Assembly: GCA_016946835.1 (NCBI GenBank)
Contig: JACVTC010000041.1
Span: 981,501 to 1,040,000, forward strand
Direction of reading: 5' to 3'
Origin: Neocallimastix lanati (nom. inval.)
Lineage: Eukaryota > Neocallimastigomycota > Neocallimastigomycetes > Neocallimastigales > Neocallimastigaceae
DNA length: 58,500 nt
In this document: positions 1-13,190 of the stretch, one piece after another
Layout: each line of letters begins with the position of its first letter
How positions within the stretch are numbered: position 1 is the stretch's first letter
The notes under the pieces: generated by a model
Told to the model about the DNA's origin: nothing
Databases searched by the model: none
What the model saw: the letters and a program-made list of their open reading frames with translations, nothing else
Position numbers and translations under genes: made by a program

Positions 1-120
1 ATAAATTAAAGCTATTGAAATTTGACTGAAAAATACGGAAGTATACAATTTATAATAATTTATTAAAGTAACAAAATAATAATAATAGTAGTAATAATAA
101 TAATAGTAAAAATTATAATA

Positions 121-154
121 GTAATAATTAATAATAATAATAATAGTAACAATT

Positions 155-229
<75 letters not shown>
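121..229. repeat. (AAT)n-rich tract
   Basis: An interrupted, then pure, AAT repeat that runs directly into the ATG of the following frame. It belongs to the DNA that was present before the LINE inserted at about 302. Bases 1-120 are plain A/T-rich sequence with no gene visible. Confidence 0.9.
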
Positions 230-233
<4 letters not shown>

Positions 234-3046
234 AATATATTGAAGAAAATTCATTCATAACTTCCTCGGAAAGATTATCATCATTATCAATCAATCTTAA
301 TTGTGAAAATGTTGATAATTACCTTGAACAATTTAATAAATATGAAAAACTTTGCAAATTAATCAAGAAAACTAAGAGTAAATTTCGTTCTGCTAGATTT
401 AAGGCTAATATAGTAAAAATAGGTAATTATTTTTTGAATAAAGATTTCAAAAATGGTTGGAGATGTTTAAAGAAAATGGCTAAACCATCATATTCATCTA
501 CCTCCCTTACTTGCATTAAATCTAAGTTTGGTCAAGATATTATCTCTCCTTCAAAGCAATTAGATAGATGGGCTGAATATTATAAAGATCTTGCTTCGGA
601 TCCCTCAGGTCACAGCCTTAATCGTAATTACTGGAATCATGCTTTAAGGAATATTAGTCTTAGATCCACTACCTGGAATATAAATGGTCCTATTACGATT
701 GAAGATATTAAAAAAACTATTTCATCGATGAAAAATAACAAAGCACCCGGCCCCGATGGTATTCCGATTGAATTCTACAAAGCTCTTTTTTGTAACGAAG
801 AATTACTAGAATCACATCCTGCTGCTGGAAAGTGTCTAAAATTGATATTTAATAAAATATGGAATGGGTCATTTCCTAAAAAATGGAACTCAGCTTCTAT
901 TGTATCAATTCCTAAGAAGGGTGACCTATCAGATTGTAGTAATTATCGAGGTATTTCTCTCATTAACGTTGGACTAAAAATCATTTCAAAAATTATAACA
1001 GATAGAATATCTACTTACGCACTCTCACACAATTTCATTAGACCTGAACAATTTGGATTTCGCAACCGCGAAGAATGCATTAGTTTATTCATTTCCGTTA
1101 GAGAAATTTGTCAAAGAAGAAAATTCCAAGGAAAATTCACATATTTAGCTTTTTTAGATCTTAAAAAAGCTTATGATTCAGTTCCTATTTTTAACATTCT
1201 TACTAAATTATATCACTATGGAGTACGCGGTAAATGTTTTGATTTTCTTTGTAATTTATATACTTCATCTAAAGCACGTGCTCGATTTGCTTCAATGTTA
1301 TCAAATGAATTTCCTATTAAAAGAGGTGTTCGTCAAGGTTGTCCTTTATCTCCAATCTTATTCAATTTATTCATCAATGATATACTAAATGACTGTGAAA
1401 AGTATGGTGTTAATGTTGGAAGAAAAAAGTGTTGTGGTGGACTCTTTGCTGATGATGTTGTTCTCATTGCTCCAAGTGCAAAAAATTTAGAAAAATTATT
1501 AAAAAAGGTACATAAATGGGCTAATTTAAATGAAATGACTTTTGGTATTGAAAAGTGTGCAACTATGGTTATAAAACCAATGAACTTCCAACCTCCTCCA
1601 AACTATAGTGATCCAACCTTCTATTTAGGAAAGAATGATATTCCTAAAGTTTCTAGTTATGTCTATCTTGGTATTCCTTTTTCAGATGATCTCCTACTAG
1701 AACACATTATATCTCACATGCATTTTAAAGTTAGAAAATCCCTTCTTTCATTTACACGTTTCTTTTCAAATAAACTTATTCCTATTGTATACAAGAAAAA
1801 AGTTCTTCAATCCTTTGTTATTAGTAAAGTAATTTATTATTCTCCTTTACTTGGTTCAAACAAATCTAGAACGGCTAGAATTCAAACATTAATTAATACT
1901 GGTCTATTTTGGTGTATCGGTTCCTTCTCTAAAAATGGTAAAACAAATACAGAAAACAATGACTATATTAGACATAATTCAACAATGAGTACTTATGCTT
2001 TATCTCGAGATCTAAGCATCCCTCCTATTGCTGGTATCTGCGCAGCCTTACAGATTAAATCATTTGCAAAATGGAGTAAATCAAACTGTATCATAAAGGA
2101 TCTTATTAAATCTATTCCCAAAATGCCTTATTATTCCTGGACTAAAGAATCTAGAACACTATATAAAAAAATCAAAAAATATAAATGTGTAAAATATGAC
2201 GATATTATAGAACGTTACTGGAAATCAGTTTCCAGATTTCAAGGTATTAAAGGTCAAAACTACGATAGTAACAAGTTCTCAAACAATAAAGCTATAATAA
2301 TGCTTAGCTTAAAATATCCCCAATTCAACTTAGGATTTTCGTGGATTATACGTTTACGCTGTGGTTATAAATACAATACTACTATTGCTATTAGAATGGG
2401 TAGAGTTTCAGAAGATTGTCCAAAGTCCTGCCCATGTTGTGGTGAAGGTAATCAATCTTTTGAACATTGGATTTTTAAATGCGATGCTCTTGCATCTTTT
2501 AGATGGAATTCTTTAAATTTCATCGATGATCTCTATGTTTTATTCCTTAGGAAGATTAGAGCGTTTAATCCTCTTTCTTCCTATGACTCTATTTCTGATT
2601 TTGAAGATTATATCAATCATTATATATACTTGTTCCTTCTTGGTGGGACTTTAGTTTTAAATGAACTACATTTCGATAGTGGGGAACAGAGACATTTAAA
2701 TGAACTACTTTTCAAAGGTTCATCTGAGTCACCTGTTCCAAAAATTGTGGGCTTGGCGGAATTCTTAACAAATGCAATACCTATCATAAGTAGTTCGTTT
2801 GAGCTATTATTTGATAGGTATTGCAAAATATCAAACTTAACCAAGAGCGTCGACGTCGTACTGATAAGGCATAATGAAAATACAGGATTATCATCTATTA
2901 CTACGAAGGGTGATTCTCGCCCTAGTAGCTCAATAAATGATGAATCCGGGGAGAGTTTAGTGGACACCACACTATCTATTTTAAGGATGTTACTTCTAAA
3001 TTTTATTTCTTTTTTATTTGATAGGAAGGGTAAAATTCCCGCATAG
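230..3046 (+). CDS. LINE reverse transcriptase frame, 938 codons, with a start contributed by flanking DNA
   Basis: Non-LTR retrotransposon polymerase, which would copy element RNA into DNA at a nicked target. Visible RT motifs are APGPDG near residue 172, the LKKAYD block with catalytic D310, RQGCPLSP near 368-375, and F406-A-D-D409. Further on there is a CCHC zinc knuckle (C734, C737, H746, C751). No endonuclease domain or ORF1 is present, so the element is 5'-truncated. A 16-bp target-site duplication at 286-301 implies that element sequence starts at 302, so roughly the first 24 codons, including the ATG at 230, are host flank. The frame is open to its stop and about 160 bp of 3' UTR and a poly(A) tail follow, so the copy looks young. 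Without its 5' part it is probably not autonomous. Confidence 0.93.
286..301. repeat. 5' target-site duplication of the LINE
   Basis: The 16-base string ATCAATCAATCTTAAT occurs here and again at 3267-3282, directly after the poly(A) tail. Its first A could instead belong to the poly(A), which would make the duplication 15 bases. Confidence 0.85.
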
Positions 3047-3201
3047 TACAACTTGCCGAAATACATAGTATTTTCGAGCTTTTTTATTTTTTTATTTTTT
3101 ATTTTTAATTTTTTATTTTTAATTTCTAATGTACTTTTCACCTATATGTATTTTTTAAAATAAAATTTAATAAAGTTTTTGGAAGTGTATTCTCTTCCCT
3201 G

Positions 3202-3266
<65 letters not shown>
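302..3266 (+). mobile_element. 5'-truncated LINE (non-LTR retrotransposon) insertion
   Basis: The element runs from just after the 5' target-site duplication, through the RT frame and a 3' UTR (3047-3204), into an A tract of about 62 bases (3205-3266). The repeat of 16 bases on either side, with the downstream copy abutting the poly(A), is the classic signature of target-primed reverse transcription. The 3' portion from about 2630 is related to the truncated copies at 24813-25339 and 7262-8225, but those two resemble each other more closely than they resemble this copy. Confidence 0.9.
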
Positions 3267-3270
<4 letters not shown>

Positions 3271-3282
3271 ATCAATCTTAAT
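3267..3282. repeat. 3' target-site duplication of the LINE
   Basis: Second copy of the 16-base duplication seen at 286-301. It marks the 3' junction of the LINE insertion. Confidence 0.85.
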
Positions 3283-3318
3283 CTGATATTTGTTTGGATA
3301 GTGAAATGATACTTTCAA

Positions 3319-3604
<286 letters not shown>

Positions 3605-5456
3605 TTGTTTTAATTCCAATTGTTATAAGAATCTTAATAAAAATTGAACTTTAAATATTTCAAGTCAATATTTTTACTACAGGTAATTAATAATTTAATA
3701 ATATTATTTTTAATATTAATTTAACTATATATATATAAATATTTTATAAATAAATTATAAATTTATATATAATAATTAAAAAATAAAATTACTGAAAAAA
3801 AATAATAATAAAAGTTACAAATCCAGGACTGTAATTATATTAAAAAATGTATAAGATATAGTACAACAATAAATAATACCATATTAAATATATTATTGTT
3901 TCATGAAATTAAATATGCCATGATACAAAATAAATTAAAAAAAAAAAAAAACCTAAAATGATTATTTTGTTGCAATTTCTTATTATAAGAAAAATAAATA
4001 AAATATTACAATAATTATAATAAAGAATATTATATTAATTCTGTATCATACCATTTTTAATTATGGTAATTATTTTATCAATAAATGAATAAATAAAAAA
4101 TCGTTTTTTTTTTTATTAAAAAAATTACAACACATTCTATAGTGATAATTATATTTCGGTTTTGAAAGAAAGTTAATCTTATTTTATGAAATAGTTTGTT
4201 TTAAAACTGTTTATTTGGATAAAAATATTTTTCAATTTTTATAATAGAAAATACTATGGTATAAAATATTGAAAAAAAAAAAATATAGTCATTTTTATTA
4301 ATTTTATTTTTTTTTTCTCAGATATAATATATATGTATATTTTTTTTATTTTTGTTATATGTATAACATTTTTAAAAAGATATATAGAATATATGTAGTA
4401 AAATGAACAAATAAATTCTAAATTATTAATATATATTTTCTATACAAAAAACCTTAGATTATTAAAAAATAAATTGATAAATAAATATATAATAAATAAA
4501 TAATAAATAAATAAATAATAAATAAATAAATAATAATTAAAAATTTTATATTTAATATTTTATTTATGTAATATATAAAAAAAAATTATCAAATTAATCA
4601 AAATAAAATAACAATTGTTATTTTTTCTTTAGAAGAATCTAGTGTATATTTTTACAATCTACAGTGGATCTATTAGCAAATTTAATGCGCTATAAATGTT
4701 TAGCTTATCGATTAAAATCACATTACTATTATTAATAATAATAGGTAGTTATTATATATAACTAAGTTTATAAATTAGTTTAAACTGAAAAAAAAAAAAA
4801 GAAGAAATCATAATACATAATTATTGGGTATAACAAAAATTTATGGCACTGCTAAATTTAAATAAGAATTATCTAAAATTTTATTTAAATTATTATATAT
4901 TATATTTTATAATTCATATTTATTAATTTATATTTTATAATTTGCTCATACATAGTTTAGTAGTAAATTTTTTACAAAGTATTATTTTTTTTTATATTCA
5001 CAGAAATAATCTTTATTTAATTAAATTTTTAAATTGAATTACAATCATAGAATATTCTTACAGGAACGGAATTTAAATTAATAATTAAATAATACATTTC
5101 TTAGTGAAGAAATGTACATTTTGAAAAACCTATAAATACATCAAAAAAGGTCTATATTTTTAGTTCTTTGAAAAAAAAATTAAGTAAAAAAAGAAAAGAA
5201 AAAAACGTCAATAATAAATATTAATATTAATTTAATATTTATTTCTATAATAATATTTAAGTTTTAAATTTATAATTTTAGTTTATTTATAAATATATTA
5301 TATAAAAAATTTATATTTATTATAAAAAAAAACTAAAATCAGTGTATAATTTTTGTCTAATATTATAAGCAATATTATATAAACAATAAAAAAGTTAGCA
5401 AAAGTTATAAAGAAAGAAAATAATAATACTAATAATATAAATAAAATTAAATCAAA
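3605..5456. other. Gene-free A/T-rich region
   Basis: Low-complexity intergenic DNA. One short stretch, 4643-4737 on the plus strand, reads open with ordinary codon usage (it includes LLANLMRYK) and ends at a stop. It is a possible terminal exon or relic, but I could not connect it to any neighbour. The rest holds nothing I can support; the last ~100 bp would be the promoter and 5' UTR of the gene at 5457. Confidence 0.6.
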
Positions 5457-6519
5457 ATGGTAAAAATTCAAACTAGTGCTTTATTAAAAACCACTTTATT
5501 TTGGTTAAATTGTAATTTTGTCTTTGGTCAAAATCCATTTATGAATTCTGGATCAGCAACTGAGAATAATATCAATATAAACAAGTAAATATACATAAAT
5601 ATATAACAATATATTTAATTGTATTTTCATAATTATGAATATAATATAATAAAACGTACTTTAAATAAAAAATATATATATGTATATTATACACATATTA
5701 ATAATTTATTTTAAAAAAATTATAATTATTATTATAAATTTTAATAAATAAAGAAGTGAATGCCAAACTATAATGGACTGTTCACTAGGAGCTTTAGAAT
5801 GTAGAAAGGATATTATGAATGAAAGCATCTCTCATTGTATTTATCCTGATAACCTTAATGAAGTTTCATTTAATAATATTAAAATTCCAGTAAATAATAC
5901 AGAAAATGAATTACTAAATCTTGGTAATACTACCATCACTACCAATACTACTACCATTGAATGCACTAAGAATGAAGAATGTACATCCAACAAATGCGTT
6001 TCAGGTCAATGTCAAATTGAATTAAATCCATTTTTTATTAATAGTACAGTGTTAAACGATGATATTATTTCAAATAATAATACTATATCCTTAAATTGTA
6101 CCACTAATGAAGAATGTCCTTCACACAGTTGTGTATCAGGCCAATGTCAAACGAATTTAGAACATGCTGTTCTTGACATTTGCAATACTGATCAAGCTGA
6201 TAGTATATGCGGTAATAAATTAGAAGGTGAAAAATGTAAAAAGGATTCTGAATGTATGACTTCATTCTGTGACCAAACAACCAATGTTTGTAAAAAGAAG
6301 AGTAATAATAATAATAATAATAATAAAATGTCACCTGCTGCTTCTATTATTATAATTACTACAGGAGTATGCGTTGGTTTTGTTTTGGTTGTGTTACTTA
6401 TCAAGAAAGACCGTGCAGAAAGGGCGAAGAAAGTAAAAGAACAATATATGGAAAATGTACATGAACCAATGTATATCATATATTCTGATGATTATGATGT
6501 ACCAACCTATACCTATTAG
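5457..6519 (+). CDS. Secreted or single-pass membrane protein with Cys-rich repeats
   Basis: Two exons, 5457-5584 and 5754-6519, give 297 residues. The N-terminus (about residues 1-24, ending near VFG-QNP) looks like a signal peptide. The ectodomain has two closely similar cysteine modules of the type C-x5-EC-x4-C-x4-C (ending CVSGQCQ) and a third, looser one (KCKKDSEC), resembling the small Dickkopf/EGF-like repeats of secreted fungal proteins. After a short Asn tract, a hydrophobic segment (about 236-262) ending in IKK fits a membrane span. The tail of about 35 residues is rich in charge and Tyr (YIIYSDDYD). This suggests type I topology with the Cys-rich part outside the cell. The intron acceptor is a tandem AAGAAG, so either of two in-frame splice sites (exon from 5754 or 5757) is possible. 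I do not recognise a specific function. Confidence 0.85.
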
Positions 6520-7258
6520 TTCTTTTTTTTTTTTTTCATATATTGTAATTAAATTTTTTTTTCTTATCGTATTGCCTTTTATCCTTTTTTTTAAACGTTT
6601 TGATCACTTTTTTTTTATTTATAAATTGTTTATTTAATATATAAAAAGAGATTTTATAAATATCCTTTTTTTTTTTTTTTTTTATTTTATTTATACTTAT
6701 TTGAACCTACAATGTTCATAAATAAACAGCAACAAAATAATTATAACAATAAAAAAAAAAAAAAAATTAATAATTTGTAAAAATAAAATAAGAATTAAAT
6801 TAACTTTATTATTTATCTATTGCTTTTATGTTTATTATTTTTTATTGACATTGATTTAATTCATAAAAAATAGTTATAAGCAAAGAAATAAAAATAAAAT
6901 AATGAAGATTAATAATAAATGTTTTATTTTTTATAAATTTATATCATGTATACATACATTTCCGTATGTCTTTCCTTAAAAAAAAAAAAAAAGAAAATGT
7001 ATAAATATTATAAATAAAAAAGACAATTTTAATAATTAAATATAACATGAAATATATCAATCTTTTTAAAAAAGCACTAATAGAAAAAAAAAATAAAAAA
7101 AAAAAAATAAAAATGAAAATTAAAAAAAAAATTATAAATATATATTTTTTATGTTATCAAGTATTAATAATTTATTTAAATTTTTAATTATAAGTGTTTT
7201 ATTACATAAGAAATATAATGTTTAATAAATAATTAAATATATATTAAGGTAGTAACGA
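6520..7258. other. Gene-free A/T-rich region
   Basis: Poly-T and poly-A runs and A/T-rich filler. It presumably contains the 3' UTR and poly(A) site of the Cys-rich protein gene. Nothing else is visible. Confidence 0.7.
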
Positions 7259-7261
7259 TAA

Positions 7262-7677
7262 AAAAATCAAGGATTTTTATTGGAAAAGAGAAATGAAAAT
7301 CAAGAGCAAGAAGAGGATATAGATTATATGATAGAATTGCTAAAGCTGCAAAAATAATAGATCAAATGTGCCCTAATTTTTGTCCCTGTTGTAAAAGTAA
7401 TAAACAGCAGATAAGGTATTGGTTAATTGATTGTTCATTTTTCAATCATATTCGTAGTAAAGTTAATGATAAAATTTTATTTTTATATAATGCTTTTAAC
7501 CGTGGCATTATTATACTTCAGTATAATAATGCCCTTGTGAAGTCTTACTAATATTAATTAAATGAAACTAGAATACATTATACCACTATTTTTTGTTTAT
7601 TCTTTTATCTTTTTTTCTTTTAATTACATGTATTTTATTAAATATTTAATTAATAAAGATGAAACAAGTTTGCTGCC

Positions 7678-7761
<84 letters not shown>

Positions 7762-8225
7762 TGGAACAAAGACAATTAGTTGACAATATTTTTAAATAAA
7801 GTTCAATTTCATCGACTGTTCCGTATTTTGTGAGGATTGCGGAGTTTCTAACAACGTAATGCCATTAATTTGTAGATCTTTTACATTGGTGATAAAATGG
7901 TATTCTGTTGAATCTATTGAATCTACCGTTGCTAAGAGCGTCGACGTCGAAATGATAAGGCATGGATTTTCACCTCTCGGTGAAAGATCTGATACAGATT
8001 CGGTTAATAACACTATACTGAAATTATTACTCGCAATAATGGACGTAGTGTTATCATCGATGAATGAGAAAAGTTAGAAACTATTGCTTCTAACACACTT
8101 TTATAATTATATCATATATAATATTTCATTTCATGTATTTTATTTGTTATTTTTCTTCATTTAAATCATGTAATTTTATTATTATTATTATATATAAGTT
8201 ATTCTCTATGTTTAAAATAAAAATT
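7262..8225 (+). mobile_element. Degenerate 5'-truncated LINE copy
   Basis: From about 7300 one frame reads RARRGYRLYDRIAKAAK, then CPNFCPCC and a spaced C, matching the zinc-knuckle region of the RT at 230-3046 (RLRCGYKYN, CPCCGEGN). After the microsatellite at 7681-7758 the match resumes with the C-terminal region and 3' UTR (EQ-RQ-LVDN near 7760, KSVDVEMIRH near 7932). Frames are broken by stops and indels. The 3' UTR resembles the copy at 24813-25339 more than the one at 302-3266. The element is dead. Confidence 0.82.
7681..7758. repeat. Compound A(51)(TA)n microsatellite inside the LINE copy
   Basis: About 51 A followed by about 14 TA units. Coding similarity to the LINE lies on both sides, with the segment corresponding to 2645-2680 of the longer copy missing. 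The array therefore appears to have replaced or expanded within the element rather than marking its end. Confidence 0.85.
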
Positions 8226-8386
8226 AAAAAAAAATCTTTTATATACTAAAGTTCATAATAATTGAGGCTGTAACAAAAAAAGAACAAAAAAAATAAATAA
8301 AAAAAAAGAAATAAAAATAAAGAATAAAAAAAAAATTTTTTTTATAAAATTCTCTTTAGAGATGTCAATTTCTTATTAAAACTGAA

Positions 8387-8825
8387 AATATTCCTATCTC
8401 CTATAAACGAATTTTATTTTCAGTTATAATAATTGGAGAAATTCCGTATTATATGCTTTTACTTGGATCAAATAAAGAGAGAACAAGATGTATACAGTCA
8501 CTAGTTAATTCAGGATTAAAGGCTTTTCTAATGGGAATAGCTTTACATCCCTTTATTGTGTTTTTTAAGAACTTCACATTCCACCTCTTTTGGTGAAATG
8601 TGTAATTGCTCAGGTAAGGTGCTTTAAAAAATGAAAAAACTTGAATTGTATTATCTCTGTTTTACATAGATATATATAACGTTGTAAACGTCATGAATGG
8701 AATAAAGAAAGTAAAATTTTAGCAGACAAATTAGATAAATTTCCATTAAAAAATGCAATTATAATCTTTTACTAAGATAGAGATATTGCAGGAAAATCAA
8801 TCAATGCTATAAAAAAGACTTTTAA
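8387..8825 (+). mobile_element. LINE relic, RT thumb region
   Basis: The frame from 8387 reads NIPISYKRILFS, then LLGSNKERTRCIQSLVNSGL, aligning with IPIVYKKKVLQS and LLGSNKSRTARIQTLINTGL (about residues 520-565) of the RT at 230-3046. Downstream pieces (IPPLLVKCVIAQ; NKESKILADKLDKF) match the continuing order. Stops and frameshifts interrupt it. It encodes a more N-terminal part than the copy just upstream of it, so it is a separate insertion or a rearranged piece. Confidence 0.78.
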
Positions 8826-9528
8826 CATTTTAAATCATTATTTTTCATTAAATAAATAAAAAAAATTAAACTTATATATATTTTATTTCATATATATTTT
8901 TTAAAATATTTACTTATTTTATAAATTTTTTTTTTTTTTTATTGTATATTTTCTATTTTTATTAATATTTTTTTATTTAATTATTTATTTCTTTATTTCT
9001 TTTTTTTTTTTTTTTAATTTTAATTTTTATAAATTAATTATATTATTAGAATATTATTATATTAATTTATATGTATACTTTTTTTAAATTATTATTATTT
9101 TCTTTTTTCATATAATTACATTGTTTAAATATTTTCTATTTCCTTCTTTTAAATTATTATTATTATTATTATTATATATTTTTTATTTCGTTATTATTTC
9201 ATTATTTTTTTTTCTCATTTTTACTTTTGATTAGAAAAATAAATCAATATATTAATATAACACAAATAAACATAAATTAAGAATTTATAATTTATGTGAA
9301 AAAACAGAATATAATAGAAATAACATTTTACTTTTAACTTCATTCGTTTTGTTAATTATTTTTATAATTTAAAGAAGAAAATTAATAATGAACTTTTAAA
9401 TATTTATATAATTTATTATAATATAATGAAAAATTCTATTACAAATATTATTTACTAATATTATTTATTTTTAATTTATATATATATATTTTTTTTTCTT
9501 TATTTTTTTCTTTATGCTTTAACTGTAT
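8826..9528. other. Gene-free A/T-rich region
   Basis: Poly-T runs and simple (ATT) stretches. The part next to 9529 would be the 3' UTR of the minus-strand SEC66 gene. No coding segment is visible. Confidence 0.7.
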
Positions 9529-10442
9529 TTATTTAGATTTCTTTGACTTTGATTTCTTTGATTTTTCTTCTTCTTCTATTAATTCTCTTGCAGCTCTATC
9601 AGCTTCAGCCTTACGACGTTCAAGTTCTTCTTCTGGACTTAATTTTGGGGTACGTTTTGCTGCTGGTGAGCTCTTAGCTGAGTTTTTAGCACTAGCATTA
9701 GCACTTCTTTGTTGTTGTTGACGAATATAACTATTTTTATTATAATTTTACATTTTCATAAGTATTTTTTAAAATAATATATAAAAAAAAAATTAATATA
9801 TAAATAATATAATATAATAAAAAGTTCAAAAAAAAAAAAAAAAAAATAAATAAAAATAAATATATATATTAGATAGATATATTAAAATTTAATTTTTCTT
9901 CATAATTTATATTCAATTGTAATAATAATAACAACAAAAATAACAATAATTAAAAGCATCAAACAAAATAGAATGATAATCAAATATTAAATATTTAAAT
10001 ATAATATTTACGCAACAAGTTGAGCAGATTCTTGTAAAATAGTCTTGGACCAGCCATCCTTATAGCATTCTGCTTCTTGTTGAATATCTTCAAGTTTAGC
10101 TTCAGTTTCTTCTTCAGCTAAAGTAAGTTGTTGTAATTGATTTTCACCTACGACACCTTCTCTAACTAATTGATTTAAAGATGGTTTTTCCTTTTGAATA
10201 TCCCACATACGAGTAATGGTAGCCATAGCTCTCTTAACAAGAGCAGAAGTTAAAATTTTAGTATATTGTGCATTAGCTTCTTCATCACCGTATTGTTCAA
10301 CTAAAGCAAAGTATTGTTCTTCTTCTGGAATAGCTGGGAACCATTCCTTATCTAAAGTCACAACTTTCTTTGAGTTATAGTATTTAACGGCAAAGACAAA
10401 AGTACAAAGGAAAGCGATTAAGTAAAATACAATTAATATCAT
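9529..10442 (-). CDS. SEC66: Sec66/Sec71, subunit of the ER Sec62-Sec63 translocation complex
   Basis: Minus-strand exons 10012-10442 and 9730-9529 join in frame to give 210 residues, close to the size of yeast Sec66 (about 206). The protein starts with one hydrophobic membrane anchor (about 2-20), then a cytosolic helical domain. The stretch with KILTSALVKRA, then VREGVVGE and LEDIQQEAE-CYKDGW, follows the Sec66 family pattern (KVLKAALLNRG, NGSIGED, DTLQEAERLQPGW). The second exon encodes a charged tail, rich in Lys, Glu and Ser, ending in repeated KSKK. The family binds Sec63 on the ER membrane and supports post-translational protein import. The single intron (9731-10011) is 281 bp and A/T-rich. 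Identification is from remembered family motifs. Confidence 0.9.
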
Positions 10443-11907
10443 TTTGCTATATTATAAATAATTAATTAATATAATTAACTTTTTATATAATAAATTAAAT
10501 ATATTTATTAGTATAGATGATAATTTAATAAATTATATACATACTTAGATATATAATTTATTCAATAAATATATATTGTATTTTTTTTTTTATTTTTATT
10601 TATTATTATTATTTCATAATAATTTACTATTAAAATTATTTTCCAATATTGTTTATATTTTTATTCTTATTTATATACACCTTCACTATAAAATTTATTT
10701 TGATTAAGCACTTATTTATTTTTATTATTTTTATTATTTTTTGAAGAATTTGAAATACTGATTGTTTAATTTATATTCATTATTTATTTATCTTTATTAG
10801 TATTTATTTAATACTATTTTTCTAATGTTAATTATTACTACAATATTATTTGTATATTTAAAATATAATTTCAAATTTTTATTAAAATTTATGTTGATTA
10901 TACACTTAATTATTTTTATTATTTTTTAAAAAAAATTGAAATACTGATGGTTTAAATTATATTCATTATTTATTTATCTGAATTATCCTTACTTTATTTA
11001 ATAATATTTCTCTAATGTTAATTATTACTAAAATATTTGTATATTTAAATATAATTTCAAATTTTTATTTAATTTTTTTTTTTCTTTAGAATACTTATAT
11101 AATACAAATAATAATAAAATTAAAGAAATTAATTAATTCAATAAGTATTTTTAATTCATATTTATTCTATTTATTTTTTAATATATTGTTTCTTAACTAT
11201 ATTTTTAGTTCTATAATTTTTTAATTTCTTTCTTCAATTTTCTTCTTTGTTTTTTTTTTTTTTATTATGATTAATAACATATTTTTAAATATTATTTTAT
11301 CTTTTATACCTTATATTTTTTTTATTTCTTTTATTTTTCAATATTTTTTTTTTTATTATTTATTTTTATTTTTATTTTTATTTTTTTTTTTTAAATATAA
11401 ATAATAAATAAATATCTTTATTAAAGAGTAAAAAAAATTTTTTTTACCTATTTTTTTGTTTTTTTATATTAAATCTATATGAAATAAAATATATATATAT
11501 ATATTTTATAACATAAAAATATGTATTTAAAAGGAATACTTCAATAATTAATCAAAATTTTATAATAAATAAATAAATAAATAAATATTTTTTATATTAT
11601 TATTATTCATTTTTATAATAATTCTTAATATTGATGTAAAATTATTAAATATAAATTATAATTATTAATAAAATGTTTTTTTCTTTTAATATTGGATATT
11701 AAAAAAATAATTTAATCAACAAATAAATAAAATCCATTTCGACCTATAAAATCAATATATAAATTAATCTTAAATATATTAATAAAATCAAATATTAAAA
11801 TATTATTAAATATTATTAAAATATATAAATTTTCTTCTATGTATATTATTTTATTAACTATGATAATAATAATAATAATTGATAATTATACTATTTATTT
11901 ATTCATA
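10443..11907. other. Gene-free A/T-rich region upstream of SEC66
   Basis: Homopolymer-rich sequence. A loose duplication is visible: the phrases TTTTATTATTTTT, GAAATACTGAT and TTCATTATTTATTTATCT recur near 10720-10800 and 10910-10985. The SEC66 promoter presumably lies next to 10443, but no motif stands out. Confidence 0.65.
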
Positions 11908-12061
11908 TTATTTTATATATTTTCTTATTATATAATTTATTAAAGTTAATATACTTTTTTTTTATGTTGTATAAATTTATGTAAATAATCCTTTTAAATA
12001 TTTTGTGTAACTTTTATATATGTAATGAATGTATTCACGTGAAATATGTTTATTTGAATAT
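11908..12061 (+). repeat. Direct repeat copy A
   Basis: Shares with copy B an ordered series of blocks: TTATTTTATATATTT, ATAATTTATTAAAG, TGT-ATAAATTTATG, TTTTAAATATTTTGTGTAACTT, then TATATATGT and ATGTATTCACGTGAAAT. The TTCACGTGAA core is itself a palindrome. Confidence 0.75.
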
Positions 12062-13020
12062 CTTACAATTCATTTAATATTCTAAAAAATATGGCATAAA
12101 AACTAGGACATTTTTACCAAAATAACTTGCCTAAATACCTAGACCTACATAATATAATATAAAAATTCCTCCTTGTATAGAATGCAACTATTCTAAGATG
12201 AGGAGGGGACCTCACAAAGGGGAAACTCCAAAGGCAAGAGAACAAATACCTCCTCAAAATGATGGATAAGTTCTCACGAAAAGTTAGGATATTTAAACTC
12301 AAGTCAAAGGTTAAAGCCCTGGAGATAATAATAGAATACTTTATTTATTTATATAATTAATTCAGGAATTACACAATATTTAAATCTGATGAAGGAAAGA
12401 AAAAAAAAAACAATTGTAAATAAATATAGAAACGAAAATGGTACTGAAAAGGTGTATCCTTCTCCTTATTACCCAGGAATAAATGGAAAATCTGAAAAAA
12501 ATTAATAATTAATAATAACACTCTTAGATAAATATATCACATGAGCATGATAATAATATTAATGATATGCATAAAAATATTGAAATTTCTAATAAAACTA
12601 TGAATCATAAAATTATTCAAAAAAATTAATAAAATTTTTTATCTAACAAAAACTATAATAAATTCAAATTTTCAAAAAGAAACCGAAATGTTGGATATAT
12701 ATATTACTTCTACCGCAAAAGTTTAACATATAAGTACTTCAAAAAGTGTCAAGAAAATACCATGGTTAAGGGACATTAATAAAGAAATATTAAAAAAAAA
12801 ATTAGATATAATTATACTGATAATCAAGCATGTAAATGTATAATATTAAATTAAAATATGTAGATGTCAAATATCATTTCATTTAAAAAAAGAAAAAATT
12901 TAAAATATATAGATGGCTGATATATTAATAAAAGGTTCAAATGGTATAAAAATACAAGAATTTACAAATAATTCGGTTATATAAAAATCACATTTGAGAG
13001 GAGTGATAACTACTTAGTAT

Positions 13021-13190
13021 TATTTTATATATTTATTTATGTAATTTATTAAAGAGTATTTTATGTTAAATAGTTAAAAAGTTTATCTAATGATGTATAA
13101 ATTTATGCTAACAATTTTTTTAAATATTTTGTGTAACTTGTATATATGTTGTAAATGTATTCACGTGAAATGCATTCAATATATAATATC
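13021..13190 (+). repeat. Direct repeat copy B
   Basis: Same order of blocks as copy A with small indels, including AAATATTTTGTGTAACTT and ATGTATTCACGTGAAAT. It lies about 1.12 kb downstream in the same orientation. Confidence 0.75.

Larger units (their letters stand above)
11908..13190. mobile_element. Decayed element bounded by direct repeats
   Basis: Two diverged direct repeats (about 11908-12061 and 13021-13190) enclose about 960 bp that includes an island of more normal base composition (about 12090-12325). On the plus strand one frame near 12680-12770 contains YFKKCQENTMVKGH, which could be a ruined CCHC knuckle of a gag-type protein, and another near 12740-12800 reads KSVKKIPWLRDINKEILKKK. 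No intact frame exists. LTR-like ends of a retroelement are one reading; two separate insertions of one dispersed repeat are another. Confidence 0.45.
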